NCBI RefSeq assembly: GCF_052180245.1
Contig: NZ_CP197474.1
Span: forward strand, 2,542,001 to 2,606,000
Length of the DNA stretch: 64,000 nt
Source of the DNA: Parapusillimonas sp013416435
GTDB taxonomy: Bacteria > Pseudomonadota > Gammaproteobacteria > Burkholderiales > Burkholderiaceae_B
Direction of reading: 5' to 3'
Below the pieces are notes generated by a model. That model was not told where the DNA came from and made no database searches. It saw nothing but the letters and a program-made list of their open reading frames with translations. This document shows positions 42,661-55,087 of the stretch, in pieces (position 1 is the stretch's first letter; the number at the start of each line of letters is the position of its first letter). The translations under genes were made by a program, and so were the position numbers.

Positions 42661-45600
42661 TCAATGAGCGATGTGCTCCTCGTTGCCGTTACCCGACCCG
42701 CCGGCGGTCGAGCCCCGTATGGCGTCCGGACCGCCGATCTCCCGTATCCGGGGGTCTTTCCATGAGCCGGACACCTCGTACTGAACCGTCATCGCCTTGG
42801 CCAAGGGCGCCTGCAGCAGCCACTGGGTCAGGAAAGCACCCAGGCCGACCACCGGATTGACCGCGATGCCCGCCGCGATGGCTGCGCCGCTTACATCCAG
42901 CTTGGGGATCACGACCGCCTGCAGATTCATCTGCTCATCGATCAGATTCACCTTGCCGTCCATGACGATGGTGCCGACCGGTCCGATCACCCGATAGTCG
43001 CGCGTGCTCATGACTCCCTGGCGCATCTCGACGGTGCCTCGCAAGTCGTCGTAGGGAAACCCTTCTTTGGTGAGGCCGCCCGGGTTCAGGTCCAGACGGG
43101 CCAGCCGGCGCAGCGACTGCAGCGACAGCAACTCCAGCAAGCGCGCGGAATAGGAATTGACGGAGCCGAACCGCCCCTTTTCGAGCTTGAACTCGATGTC
43201 GCCGTTCAAGTCCGCCTTGCTGAAATCCCAGGGCATGTTCCGCCATTGCAGAGTTCCGGTGATCGTGCCCTGCCCGGATTTCATCGCGTCTTTCAGGCCC
43301 AGCTGTTCCAGGTAGCCGCCCAGGTCCTTGACGGTGACCTGCGCATCCAGTTCCAATCCGCGCTGAGGCCCGCTCAGGCGCCACAGCCCGCTGCCATCCA
43401 ACACGGCATGCGGGCTTGACACCTTCATTTCATCCAGGCGCCAGAGCTTGCCCCTGGACTGGTTCACACCGACCAGGGAAAGCGAGCCTACCCGCCGGCC
43501 ATACAGGCGCAGATCCTTGACGCGCAGATTGATGGCCGGAATGTCGAAGTCCTCGTCAACCTGGAGGCTGTCCTCGCCATCCTTGCCGGCTTCATCCTCC
43601 TCGCCGTCCGCCCCCAATGACAAGCGGTCGAAATTGGCATCCACACGGCCGGCGATCCGTCCTTGAGCTTCCTTCCAGAACAGCGTCCCGGCGGTCTGCG
43701 AGGAGCTGACATCGACGCGCCACTGCTGCGGCTCGGGCTGGCGCGCGGTGAACGTCAATTCATCCAGCGTAAGCCCTTGCACGCGTAGCTGCGCGGACTG
43801 CAGCCTCAACTGAGTCAGGTCCGGCAACAAAGGACGCTCCCGGCCCTGATTCCCCGTGGCGGTCGGCGGAGCGGAAAAATCCTGCGCGACCTGGTGCCAG
43901 GCATCGAGATCGACGACGGGATAATTGAGATCCAGCGCCAGGCCCTGGGCCGGCATCTGAACCTTCTGCTGAAGGCCGAGAAAACCGGCATGGAAGTAGC
44001 TGGGACTCTTGCCTTGCCGGCGATGCAGGAACAAGGCCTCGATATCGCTGCCCAGCGTGAGCCTGAGGCCCATGCTTTTCTCGGCATCCAGGCGGCTCCA
44101 GCTTGCCCGCAGGGGCATGGCCCGCCCCGCGGGCTTGCCCAGTGGCGGTGGAAAATCCAGTGCCAAGCCTTGCATGTCGGTATTCACCGCCAGGGAAAAA
44201 CCACCGGCCTTGTCCCGCTGCAGCGTGGCGTCATACGCAAAATCGCCGGTCAGGCGCTTCATTCCCTCCAGCCCGACATACTTCTGAAGCGCGTCGGCGG
44301 TCGATTTGCCACGGAATGCCAGGCCTGTGGCGTTGCCGCCGACACCGCCGGCGACGGCGACCGGTCCGCCCAGAAACTCGCCCTTCAGGCCCGACGCCGT
44401 GATTTCGCTTTCAGTGAAGGACAGCGCGCCATTGAGCCGCCTGAAGGCGGGCATCTCGGGCATGGGTTGAAACTCGCCGCCGGAAAAACGGAGCTCTCCC
44501 TTCACGGTGCTGTTCATGCTGTCCAGCAGAGGTATGGACAAAGACAGGGGAAGCTCCCATTGCCCCGTTGCGCGCGCCTCGTCCAGCAAGCCATCGAGCA
44601 TCCGTCCGAGCGGCGAATGCTTGGCCAGCGCCAGATAGGCATCCGCTTTTGCTGCGGTATGTCCCTTTATTTCAAGAACGGAACCCTCTTCGATATTGGC
44701 GATGCGCGCTTCGATACCCTTCAGATCGATGGGCGTTTCGGGACGGGAAAACATCGCAGCCCGGTCGGCGAAAATTCGTAAATCGACGCGATGCAGCGAT
44801 ATATTGCCGTCCATATCGGCCAGCCGCGGCCAGCCCGGCTCCTTGCCTTCCGCCGGCAGATAATCGATGACTGCGCCACGATAGCCGCCCTTGATGTGGA
44901 AATCCCCCTTGTCCGGCTGCTCGCCGAAAGGAAAGTGCTCGAGATCGCCCTTGAGCAAGAGGCTGGCGTCTTCGATTCTCCCCGCCAGCAGTCCCTTGGC
45001 CATCCAATCCCGCGCATCGAAATTCACCGTCTTGGGCATGTATTCGTCGATGGCTTCGATCATGGCCCAGCTGATGCGTCCTTGTATGTCGGCTAGGCCC
45101 GCCCCTCCGGTGCCTCCCTTCCGCCAGCTTCCGCTCAGCGTCGCATCGATGTCTTGATTCTGCACGCGCAAGGATTCCGCCTGCAGCTGGAGAACACCGT
45201 CGGCCTCCTCGACGCGGCCCTCGGCATCCACCCGGTCGATGGCGATATGATGCTCGAATGCCCGCGGTGCCCGGATATCCATTCCCCGCGCCCGAAGGCG
45301 ATAGTCTATGGGCTGCATCGTGCCAGCCATGCCGGTCCGGCCATGGAACACCTTTTGATAGGAATCCCAGGATCCGTTCACATAAAGCTGGAGCTCTTTC
45401 GCCTGCACATCGCCCTCGTCGGGCAAAGACCAGCGGCCGTCGGCAACCGACGTATCCGACGCAATGCGATGGATGCTTCCGTCGGCAAACTGCAGCCAGT
45501 TTCGGGTGGACAAGCGATCGGTTCCGAAGTGCGGCGGCATCTCGACCCACGGCGCCCAGCTTGCCGGACGCAGATTCTCCACGCTCACATACAGTTCACC

Positions 45601-46344
45601 TTCGCCTTCAGACAGATGGAACGGCCGTCCCTGCGCCGACGGGTTGCTGGAAAAGCGTCCGCGGACATCCAGCGCACCACCCAGCGCGGCCGGCGGCTGC
45701 GCCGTCAAGGAAAACCGGTGATTGCGCCGCTGATTCTGGACAATCAGCGTCACATCTTCGAGCACCAGGGGCGGGGCTGCCTTGTGCTCGTCGATCCAGC
45801 GTATCGTGGCATGGCGCAAGGTAATGCTGCGTTGAGCCAACAGCCAGTTGAAAAACGCATCGCGCCCTCCTTCATCGGTTTCATCCACGGAATCGGGATC
45901 GAAAGAGCGGCCCAGCAAGTGCAGGCGTTTTTCGCCGTCGCGCCGCAAGGTCAGGTCGATGCCGTCAGCAGCCAATGTCAGCAGCCGGGGCTCGAAGGAA
46001 AACAGGCTGCGCCAGCTGAGCGTTCCGTGCACCGCGGGAAGCGCCAGCAAACGCCCGTGCTCTTCATCCGAGATGATCACGTTTCCGATGTCGAAGCTCG
46101 GGTTCAACCCTTTCCATTGGGCGCGGATTTCACCCAGTTCCACCCGCATTTGCAGAACCGAGGACAATTGCGCTGAAATGGGCTCGCGCCATGCATTGAT
46201 ATTGGGCAGGATCCAGTAGCGGCCCGCAAGCACCAGCATGGCAAGCACGAAATAGGCGAACAGGACCAGCTTCAGAGCCAGCTTCAGGAAGGTAGTGGAA
46301 ACTCGGAACAGTCCATGGCGCCGATGTTCCGTTGATTTAGCCAT
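42661..46344 (-). CDS. yhdP: YhdP-family large AsmA-like envelope protein
   Basis: The 1227-residue protein has an N-terminal membrane helix (about 18-42, LALKLVLFAYFVLAMLVLAG) and a very long beta-rich periplasmic part. That part has the DUF3971 region (about 60-500) and an AsmA-type C-terminal part (GKVNLIDEQMNLQAVVIPKL). YhdP-type proteins form bridges that carry phospholipids to the outer membrane. The C-terminus is Gly/Ser/Asn-rich. It is divergent from glnE and converges on gdhA. Confidence 0.88.
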   Translation of the reverse strand: MAKSTEHRRHGLFRVSTTFLKLALKLVLFAYFVLAMLVLAGRYWILPNINAWREPISAQLSSVLQMRVELGEIRAQWKGLNPSFDIGNVIISDEEHGRLLALPAVHGTLSWRSLFSFEPRLLTLAADGIDLTLRRDGEKRLHLLGRSFDPDSVDETDEGGRDAFFNWLLAQRSITLRHATIRWIDEHKAAPPLVLEDVTLIVQNQRRNHRFSLTAQPPAALGGALDVRGRFSSNPSAQGRPFHLSEGEGELYVSVENLRPASWAPWVEMPPHFGTDRLSTRNWLQFADGSIHRIASDTSVADGRWSLPDEGDVQAKELQLYVNGSWDSYQKVFHGRTGMAGTMQPIDYRLRARGMDIRAPRAFEHHIAIDRVDAEGRVEEADGVLQLQAESLRVQNQDIDATLSGSWRKGGTGGAGLADIQGRISWAMIEAIDEYMPKTVNFDARDWMAKGLLAGRIEDASLLLKGDLEHFPFGEQPDKGDFHIKGGYRGAVIDYLPAEGKEPGWPRLADMDGNISLHRVDLRIFADRAAMFSRPETPIDLKGIEARIANIEEGSVLEIKGHTAAKADAYLALAKHSPLGRMLDGLLDEARATGQWELPLSLSIPLLDSMNSTVKGELRFSGGEFQPMPEMPAFRRLNGALSFTESEITASGLKGEFLGGPVAVAGGVGGNATGLAFRGKSTADALQKYVGLEGMKRLTGDFAYDATLQRDKAGGFSLAVNTDMQGLALDFPPPLGKPAGRAMPLRASWSRLDAEKSMGLRLTLGSDIEALFLHRRQGKSPSYFHAGFLGLQQKVQMPAQGLALDLNYPVVDLDAWHQVAQDFSAPPTATGNQGRERPLLPDLTQLRLQSAQLRVQGLTLDELTFTARQPEPQQWRVDVSSSQTAGTLFWKEAQGRIAGRVDANFDRLSLGADGEEDEAGKDGEDSLQVDEDFDIPAINLRVKDLRLYGRRVGSLSLVGVNQSRGKLWRLDEMKVSSPHAVLDGSGLWRLSGPQRGLELDAQVTVKDLGGYLEQLGLKDAMKSGQGTITGTLQWRNMPWDFSKADLNGDIEFKLEKGRFGSVNSYSARLLELLSLQSLRRLARLDLNPGGLTKEGFPYDDLRGTVEMRQGVMSTRDYRVIGPVGTIVMDGKVNLIDEQMNLQAVVIPKLDVSGAAIAAGIAVNPVVGLGAFLTQWLLQAPLAKAMTVQYEVSGSWKDPRIREIGGPDAIRGSTAGGSGNGNEEHIAH

Positions 46345-46452
46345 CGAATTTCCAGTTCAGGACACTATCCAGGACAATAACATTTGCGGTATCTTGCCGT
46401 TGATCAGCCATTTTTCCGTTTCGAGCGTATCGCATTCCACCCCGGTCAGCCC

Positions 46453-49224
46453 ATGCATTCAACCATTATATTAGAGCCCGCTTTGCGCTGGTCCGGCGCC
46501 TTGCGGCGCAAGACCGACGCCCATGCCGCATTCGGAGAATGGCTCGAGACGGCGGCGATGCAGCCGCTGAGCCGGCAGCGCATCGTGGACTGGTTCGACG
46601 AACTATGCGGCCAGCCGCCCAGCGGCGCAATGCCTGTCGCGGACCTCAAGCGGGTGCTGCGCAAGCTGCGCGAGCGCGTGTTCTATTGCGCGATGGTGCG
46701 CGACATCAACCTGTCGGCTGATTTGCACGAGGTCGTCGGCGCCATGTCGGCACTGGCGGATCTCGCCATCGCACAGGCCTACAAAAGCGTTGCCGCAAGC
46801 CTTGCGGAAACGCATGGCGTCCCCATCGATCCTTCGACCGGCATGCCACAAGAAATGATCATCGTCGGCATGGGCAAGCTCGGCGGCAAAGAGCTGAACG
46901 TTTCCTCGGACATCGATCTCATCATGCTCTATGGCGAGGAAGGCGAAACCGACGGCCGCCGCAAGATCAGCCATCATGAATTCTATGGACGCGTGACCCA
47001 GCGCATGATGCCCGTCCTGTCGGAGATCGATGCCGACGGACAGGTATTCCGCACAGACCTGCGCCTGCGTCCCGACGGAGACGCGGGCCCGCTCGCCTGG
47101 AGCCTGGAGGCGCTGGAAAACTATCTGGTCGTCCAGGGACGGGAATGGGAACGCTACGCCTGGCTGAAAGGCCGCGTCATCCCGTGCCGGGCTTTCGACG
47201 GCAGCAACGCTTCGGCGCAGCTCGCACAGCTGGAGGCCCTCCGCACGCCGTTCGTCTACCGCAAGTACTTCGACTTCGACGCGCTGGCCGCGTTGCGCGG
47301 CCTGCGGGAGCGCATACGGCAAGACTGGCAGCGCCGGGCGCTCGCTCGCACGGGCGTCGACACGGTGCACAACATCAAGCTGGGCGATGGCGGCATCCGG
47401 GAAATCGAGTTTGTCGTTCAGTTGAACCAGCTCATCCGCGGCGGACGCATGCCATCCCTGCAGCAGCGCGGCTTGCTGCTTGCCATGCAGAAACAAGTCG
47501 CCGCGGGCGTTCTGGCAGCCGACGTCGCCGAAGGCCTGGCCTCGGCATACCACTATCTGCGCCGCGTCGAGCACCTCCTGCAATATCGGGAAGACGAACA
47601 GACGCACCTGCTGCCGCGCGACGAGCATACCTGCGACGCGTTGGCCGAGGCCATGGGCGTGAAGCGCGCGGATTTCGAACACCAGCTGGCGGACCATCGC
47701 GGCTTTGTCGCGAGAACCTTCCGGGACGCCTTTCGCATTGCCGGCATGGGCGATTCGGAACATGACGGCGGCGGCCAGCAAAACCTCGAAGCGCCGTGTT
47801 CGGATCTTGCGGAATACGTGCAGAACCACCTGGGCGATGACGCACAGGCCGTCTGCCAGCGGGTGGACGCCCTGCTGGACAGCCACCGTATCCGCAGCCT
47901 GCCCGCGAGCAGCCGCAAGCGGGTGGAAACGCTGCTGCCGGCATTGATTTCCATGGCGGGCAAGACGCAGCAACCTGCCAGCACGGCCGCCCGCCTGCTG
48001 GAACTGATCGAACACATCGCGCAGCGCAGCGCTTACCTGGCTTTGCTCGCCGAATACCCGGAAACCCTGGCCCGCGTCACGCGCATCGTCAGCGCCAGCC
48101 CATGGGCATCGCAATATCTGCGCCGCTACCCGTTGCTGCTGGACAGCTTGATCGAATGGCGTTCATTGCTGGAACCCACCGATTTCGCGCAAGTGGCGGC
48201 CCAGATGCAGCGCGAACTGGATGCCTGCACACTGCCGGACGGCAGCCCTGACGTCGAGCAGCAGATGAACCTCATGCGCGACATCCAGCATCAGGTCACT
48301 TTCCAGCTGCTGGCGCAAGACCTCGAAGGCGTGCTGACCGTCGAACAGCTGGCGGACCAATTGTCGGCACTTGCGGACATGATGCTGGGCGAGACCATCC
48401 GGCGGGTCTGGCCGCTGGTGCAGCCGCGCGGGCGCTCTGCCCCGTTTCCCGAACCTCGCTTCGGCATCATCGCCTACGGCAGGCTGGGCGGAAAAGAATT
48501 GGGCTATGCCTCTGATCTGGATCTCGTGTTCCTTTACGACGACTCGGACGATGAAGCCGGCGAGACCTATGTGAAGCTGGGCCGCCGCATGGTGTCGTGG
48601 CTGTCGACCATGACCTCCTCGGGGCGGCTGTACGACATCGACCTCAGGCTACGCCCGGACGGCGAAGCCGGCCTGATCGCCATCACCATCGATGCCTTTG
48701 AAGAGTACCAGACCAAGCAGGCCTGGGCATGGGAACACCAGGCCATCACGCGGGCGCGTTTCGTCGTGGGCGACAACGCCATCGGCAAGCGGTTCGACAT
48801 GATCCGCGAACGTATTCTGCTCCAGCCGCGCGACCCCGAGGCATTCAAGAACGAAGTGCGCAACATGCGCGACAAGATCAGTGCCGGCCACCCCAACCGC
48901 ACGCCCGATTTCGACCTCAAGCATGACCGCGGCGGCATGGTCGACGTCGAGTTCATTACTCAGTACCTGGTTCTGTGCCATGCCAACCGCCATCCCGTCC
49001 TGCTGGGGAACCTGGGGAATATCACCTTGCTGCGCCTGGCGGCCGAAGCGGGGCTGATTCCCGCGGACCTGGCCGACAAAGCCGCCAATGCCTATCGCGA
49101 GTTCCGCAGACAGCAGCACGCCCTGCGCTTGCAAGGTGCCGAGAAAGCACGCCTGCCCAGCGATCGCCTGACCGAGGAACGCGATGCCGTGATGGCGCTT
49201 TGGAATATGGTCATAGGGGACTAA
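46453..49224 (+). CDS. glnE: Glutamine synthetase adenylyltransferase / adenylyl-removing enzyme GlnE
   Basis: The 923-residue protein has two nucleotidyltransferase domains. One has GKLGGKELNVSSDIDLIMLY near residue 140 (adenylyl-removing half). The other has GRLGGKELGYASDLDLVFLY near 675 (adenylylating half). Each carries the G-G...D-x-D signature. GlnE switches glutamine synthetase on and off according to nitrogen state, via PII. The ATG at 46453 gives MHSTIILEPALRWSG; a longer frame from a TTG at 46384 is less likely. The window thus holds two nitrogen-assimilation genes, gdhA and glnE. Confidence 0.94.
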   Translation: MHSTIILEPALRWSGALRRKTDAHAAFGEWLETAAMQPLSRQRIVDWFDELCGQPPSGAMPVADLKRVLRKLRERVFYCAMVRDINLSADLHEVVGAMSALADLAIAQAYKSVAASLAETHGVPIDPSTGMPQEMIIVGMGKLGGKELNVSSDIDLIMLYGEEGETDGRRKISHHEFYGRVTQRMMPVLSEIDADGQVFRTDLRLRPDGDAGPLAWSLEALENYLVVQGREWERYAWLKGRVIPCRAFDGSNASAQLAQLEALRTPFVYRKYFDFDALAALRGLRERIRQDWQRRALARTGVDTVHNIKLGDGGIREIEFVVQLNQLIRGGRMPSLQQRGLLLAMQKQVAAGVLAADVAEGLASAYHYLRRVEHLLQYREDEQTHLLPRDEHTCDALAEAMGVKRADFEHQLADHRGFVARTFRDAFRIAGMGDSEHDGGGQQNLEAPCSDLAEYVQNHLGDDAQAVCQRVDALLDSHRIRSLPASSRKRVETLLPALISMAGKTQQPASTAARLLELIEHIAQRSAYLALLAEYPETLARVTRIVSASPWASQYLRRYPLLLDSLIEWRSLLEPTDFAQVAAQMQRELDACTLPDGSPDVEQQMNLMRDIQHQVTFQLLAQDLEGVLTVEQLADQLSALADMMLGETIRRVWPLVQPRGRSAPFPEPRFGIIAYGRLGGKELGYASDLDLVFLYDDSDDEAGETYVKLGRRMVSWLSTMTSSGRLYDIDLRLRPDGEAGLIAITIDAFEEYQTKQAWAWEHQAITRARFVVGDNAIGKRFDMIRERILLQPRDPEAFKNEVRNMRDKISAGHPNRTPDFDLKHDRGGMVDVEFITQYLVLCHANRHPVLLGNLGNITLLRLAAEAGLIPADLADKAANAYREFRRQQHALRLQGAEKARLPSDRLTEERDAVMALWNMVIGD

Positions 49225-49283
49225 AATAGGATCTTTGTGTGTTTTGCCTATGCCACGCCCTGCAAGGGGCGGCATGTATCGTT

Positions 49284-49940
49284 ATGACAACTACCGAACG
49301 CCCCAAGCTGACGCTCCCCCAAGACCGTAAAAAGGTGCTGATGCATTCCTGTTGCGCCCCTTGCTCCGGCGAAGTCATGGAAGCCATGACGGCATCGGGC
49401 ATCGACTATTCGATTTATTTCTACAACCCGAACATCCATCCGGACCGGGAATACGAGATCCGCAAGAACGAGAACATCCGATTCGCCGAACAGCACGGCA
49501 TCGAATTCATCGACGCCGACTACGATCGCGACAACTGGTTCGAGCGCGTCAGGGGCCTCGAAAACGAACCGGAGCGCGGCGAACGCTGCACGGTCTGCTT
49601 CGACATGCGTTTCGAACGCACCGCGCTGTATGCCCACGAACATGGTTTCGACACCATCACCAGCTCGCTGGGCATTTCGCGCTGGAAGGACATGAACCAG
49701 ATCAACGGCTGCGGCGAGCGGGCCGCCGCCCGCTATCCCGAACTCATCTACTGGACCTATAACTGGCGCAAAGGCGGCGGCTCCGCCCGCATGATCGAAA
49801 TCAGCAAGCGCGAGAACTTTTACCAGCAGGAGTATTGCGGCTGCGTGTATTCCCTGCGGGACACCAACCGCCATCGACGCGCGCAGGGCCGCGAACGCAT
49901 CGAGATCGGGGTGAAGTTCTACGGGAAGGATGAGCTTTGA
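49284..49940 (+). CDS. queH: Epoxyqueuosine reductase QueH
   Basis: The 218-residue protein matches the QueH (DUF208) family, which reduces epoxyqueuosine to queuosine in tRNA and is unrelated to QueG. Conserved cysteines are seen in HSCCAPCSGEV (C23, C24, C27), GERCTVCFDMRF and QEYCGCVYSLRDTN. It also shows YNPNIHPDREYEIRKNE and TSSLGISRWKD. I start it at the ATG at 49284. It lies 59 bases after glnE. Another queuosine gene, queF, starts at 63345. Confidence 0.92.
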   Translation: MTTTERPKLTLPQDRKKVLMHSCCAPCSGEVMEAMTASGIDYSIYFYNPNIHPDREYEIRKNENIRFAEQHGIEFIDADYDRDNWFERVRGLENEPERGERCTVCFDMRFERTALYAHEHGFDTITSSLGISRWKDMNQINGCGERAAARYPELIYWTYNWRKGGGSARMIEISKRENFYQQEYCGCVYSLRDTNRHRRAQGRERIEIGVKFYGKDEL

Positions 49941-49947
49941 CGAGGCA

Positions 49948-50075
49948 GGGGTCAGGCCTTATGGCAAGGGGTCAGGCCTTATGGCAAGGGGTCAGACCCT
50001 ATAGGGTCTGACCCCGAGTTCAATAAGACCCCGCGTCAATGACCTGGGGTCAGACCCCGTACGGGGTCTGACCCC
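49948..50075. repeat. Palindromes plus a tandem 20-base repeat between convergent queH and clpB
   Basis: Two exact tandem copies of a 20-base unit starting GGGGTCAGGCCTTATGG lie at 49948-49967 and 49968-49987. They lead into a palindrome at 49988-50015, and a perfect 30-base palindrome follows at 50046-50075. The tandem units look like the left arm of the palindrome with a changed tail, repeated by slippage. Confidence 0.85.
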
Positions 50076-50086
50076 TCAACCACCCA

Positions 50087-52681
<2,595 letters not shown>

Positions 52682-52723
52682 AGTCGTGTCTTTTATTGGG
52701 AGAGCATGAGCTCGAATGAAGAC

Positions 52724-52752
52724 TATGTAGGGCCAAAAGCCTTGATTTCAAG
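52724..52752 (-). promoter_or_regulatory. rpoH-dependent promoter: Predicted sigma-32 (RpoH) promoter of clpB
   Basis: On the minus strand a perfect CTTGAAA -35 (52752-52746) is followed after 13 bases by CCCTACATA (52732-52724), close to the CCCCATnTA consensus. It lies about 40 bases before the clpB start, as expected for a heat-shock gene. Confidence 0.8.
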
Positions 52753-52781
52753 GGCTGGCCGGCCTTTTCGAGGGGTCGTGA

Positions 52782-52927
52782 GGGGTCGGACCCCGTCTGT
52801 GTTAGAGGGGTCGGACCCCATTCGGGGTCCGACCCCGTGCGGCTTCCGTATTGGGGTCAGACCCATGGGGGGCTGACCCCGGACAAGTTACGGCGGCGGG
52901 GTCAGACCCGGCATGGGGTCTGACCCC
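52782..52927. repeat. Degenerate palindrome cluster between divergent clpB and the LysR gene
   Basis: The whole gap is 52682-52997 (316 bases). Beyond the clpB promoter it holds a half unit (52782-52794), a variant with GGTCGGACC arms (52807-52836), a damaged copy (52853-52880) and a good copy (52898-52927). Substitutions in both arms of the 52807 copy keep the pairing. The remaining 70 bases before the LysR start show TACTATAGT as a possible -10. Confidence 0.82.
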
Positions 52928-52997
52928 TTGCATCCCTCTGCTACTATAGTCCGGTGGCGGCCGAAACCTTGCGCCGTCTTCGTCATTACCGTTCAGC

Positions 52998-53906
52998 ATG
53001 GGTAAGTTCAAACAACTTGAAAGCTTCGTGGCCGTCGCCACGCTGGGTAGCCTGTCGGCTGCGGCGCGCGCCGAAGGCGTTGCGCCGGCCATGATCGGCC
53101 GACGCATCAACGCGCTTGAAGAGCGCCTGGGCATAAAGCTGCTGCTGCGCTCCACCCGCCGCCTGTCCCTGACCTCGGAAGGCGAAGCCTTTCTCGAAGA
53201 AGCGCAGCGCATACTGCGCGACTTGAACGAGACCGAAGCACGGGTCAGCCAGGGCAGCCTTGATCCCAGCGGCCACCTGCGGGTAACCGCCCCGGCCGGC
53301 TTCGGGCGCCGGCATGTGGCTCCCCTGCTGCCTGATTTCATCAAGAACCATCCCAACATGACGATCTCGCTCGACTTGAGCGACCGCCTGGTCGACCTGA
53401 TCGAAGAACGTTACGATTGCGCCATCCGCATCGGCGAACTGGACGACTCGCAGATCGTGGGCCTGCGCCTGGCCGACAATAAACGCGTCATCGTGGCCGC
53501 TCCGGAATACCTGGCGAAACACGGCAAGCCGCAGCAGCCCAGCGATCTCACGCTGCACAACTGCCTGTCTTTCGGCAACCAGGGGAACCAGGCGCGCGGA
53601 TGGCTGCTGCGCCAGGATGGCGAGCTGCGTGCAATACGGGTCAAAGGCAATATGGCCTGCAGCGACGGTTCCGTGTTGCATCAATGGACGCTCGACGCCG
53701 TCGGCCTGGCCTGGCGCTCGTTGTGGGAAGTCCGCGAGGACCTGGCGGCCGGCCGGCTGATCAGCGTACTGGATGAATATGCAGCGCCCGCCAATGGAAT
53801 CTTCGCCATGCTGCCCGAACGACGCCACCTGCCCTTGCGGGTACGGGCTTTCGTCGATATGCTAAAGTCCACCTATTCGGAGTCCTCTTACTGGGACGTC
53901 AATTAG
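52998..53906 (+). CDS. LysR-family transcriptional regulator
   Basis: The 302-residue protein has an N-terminal winged helix-turn-helix (about 4-62, FVAVATLGSLSAAARAEGVA, then IGRRINALEERLGIKLLLR) and a periplasmic-binding-like effector domain. The family subtype resembles regulators with SGHLRVTAPAGFGRRHVAPL. The target genes and effector are unknown. It is divergent from clpB and precedes fnr, but the palindrome between them argues for separate control. Confidence 0.88.
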   Translation: MGKFKQLESFVAVATLGSLSAAARAEGVAPAMIGRRINALEERLGIKLLLRSTRRLSLTSEGEAFLEEAQRILRDLNETEARVSQGSLDPSGHLRVTAPAGFGRRHVAPLLPDFIKNHPNMTISLDLSDRLVDLIEERYDCAIRIGELDDSQIVGLRLADNKRVIVAAPEYLAKHGKPQQPSDLTLHNCLSFGNQGNQARGWLLRQDGELRAIRVKGNMACSDGSVLHQWTLDAVGLAWRSLWEVREDLAAGRLISVLDEYAAPANGIFAMLPERRHLPLRVRAFVDMLKSTYSESSYWDVN

Positions 53907-53950
53907 CGGAAGACACACAGCCAGTGTGTCATTTAATCACCCATACGCCA

Positions 53951-53982
53951 TCGTGCCTTTTGACTCAGGTCAAAAGGCACGA
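53951..53982. promoter_or_regulatory. FNR-like palindrome upstream of fnr
   Basis: Perfect 14-base arms around TCAG contain TTGAC-TCAG-GTCAA, close to the FNR box TTGAT-N4-ATCAA. The centre is 37 bases before a TACAAT -10 (54003-54008), which puts it near -48. It could be an autoregulatory FNR site. The same arms could fold as a hairpin that ends the LysR transcript. Confidence 0.55.
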
Positions 53983-54039
53983 AAATTCCCTTGAATTCCG
54001 CCTACAATAGGTTTTTTCATTCGTCCTCAGGACGATCGT

Positions 54040-54768
54040 ATGCAAAAAAAGATCGCCGTTACGCCAGAGTCCACGCACTGTTCCACATGCATGCTCAACG
54101 AAATCTGCCTGCCCGTTGGAATGCCGCGAAGCGATGTCTCGAAGCTCGACGAACTAGTCAAAGAACGTATTCGCATCCCCAAGGGTAAAGCGCTCTTTCA
54201 CCTCGGCGAAAAAACGGAAGCCATCTACGGCATACGATCGGGCTCGCTGAAAACCCAGCTTGAAGATGCATCCGGGCAAGTGCAGATCACCGGCTTCCTG
54301 CTGCCCGGCGAAATCATCGGCATGGATGGCCTGGTGGACGATCGCCACGTATCGCATGCAATCGCCCTCGAAGACAGCGAAGTGTGCGTGATCAGGCTCG
54401 ACGAAATGGACCAATTGGCCCTGAAGGTGCCCTCTTTACAGTGGCAGTTCCGCAGGCTGATGAGCAAGGAAATCAACCGGGCGCACCAGCTCGTCATGAC
54501 CTTGGGCGCCTTGCGCTCCGAACAGCGCCTGGCGGCTTTTCTGATCAACCTGTCGCAGCGGCTGGCGGCCTTGGGGTATTCGTCCACCGAATTCATTCTG
54601 CGAATGAGCCGGGAAGAAATCGGCAACTATCTGGGGCTGACCCTGGAAACCGTCAGCCGGCTGTTTTCGCGGTTTGCCCGCGAAGGCTTCATACGGGTAC
54701 AGCAGCGCGAAGTCCATATCCTGGACATGCAAGGCCTGCGGCAGCTATCCGGAACCGACTGCGGCTAG
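54040..54768 (+). CDS. fnr: FNR-type oxygen-sensing transcription regulator
   Basis: The 242-residue CRP/FNR-family regulator has the N-terminal cluster cysteines C14, C17 and C23 (HCSTCMLNEIC) and the fourth at C116 (SEVCVIRL). It therefore should carry an oxygen-labile 4Fe-4S cluster. The DNA-binding helix-turn-helix EIGNYLGLTLETVSRLFSRF is almost that of E. coli FNR. The Bordetella homologue is called Btr. Nearby boxes of the form TTGAT-N4-ATCAA upstream of the cbb3 genes are its likely targets. Confidence 0.94.
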   Translation: MQKKIAVTPESTHCSTCMLNEICLPVGMPRSDVSKLDELVKERIRIPKGKALFHLGEKTEAIYGIRSGSLKTQLEDASGQVQITGFLLPGEIIGMDGLVDDRHVSHAIALEDSEVCVIRLDEMDQLALKVPSLQWQFRRLMSKEINRAHQLVMTLGALRSEQRLAAFLINLSQRLAALGYSSTEFILRMSREEIGNYLGLTLETVSRLFSRFAREGFIRVQQREVHILDMQGLRQLSGTDCG

Positions 54769-54799
54769 GTCAAGCCGAGACAGGTTCGAGCCGACACCG

Positions 54800-55054
54800 T
54801 CATTCATTGATGGGGTCGCCAAACTCGTCCAGGACGCGGCCGCGCGGCGCCAAATGCAGGGTCAGCGCGCTGGAAACCGCCGCCATCAGCCAGAAAAGAA
54901 AAAAGCCGCCCGCGTAGACCTGCTGACGGCTGGCGTGTATATGCCCAAGAAAGGTGATGTCCAGCGGGTCTATCAGCGCGAAAACGGTCGCGCTGGTTGC
55001 TGCTGCAAGCAGGAAGGATGGCCACAGAATCAACATTGCCGTCACATGCCTCAT
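54800..55054 (-). CDS. Small two-helix membrane protein at the end of the cco cluster
   Basis: The 84-residue protein has two hydrophobic segments (about 5-28 MLILWPSFLLAAATSATVFA, and 48-66 YAGGFFLFWLMAAVSSALTL) joined by a short loop with LGHIHASRQQVYAGG. A polar tail ends EFGDPINE. I do not recognise a family. It is the last gene downstream of ccoG and the ccoH-like gene, so it is probably co-transcribed with the oxidase genes and might help its assembly. That is only an inference from position. Confidence 0.7.
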   Translation of the reverse strand: MRHVTAMLILWPSFLLAAATSATVFALIDPLDITFLGHIHASRQQVYAGGFFLFWLMAAVSSALTLHLAPRGRVLDEFGDPINE

Positions 55055-55087
55055 AAAAGTCTCCGGTCTGATTTTTTTATTATCTTA

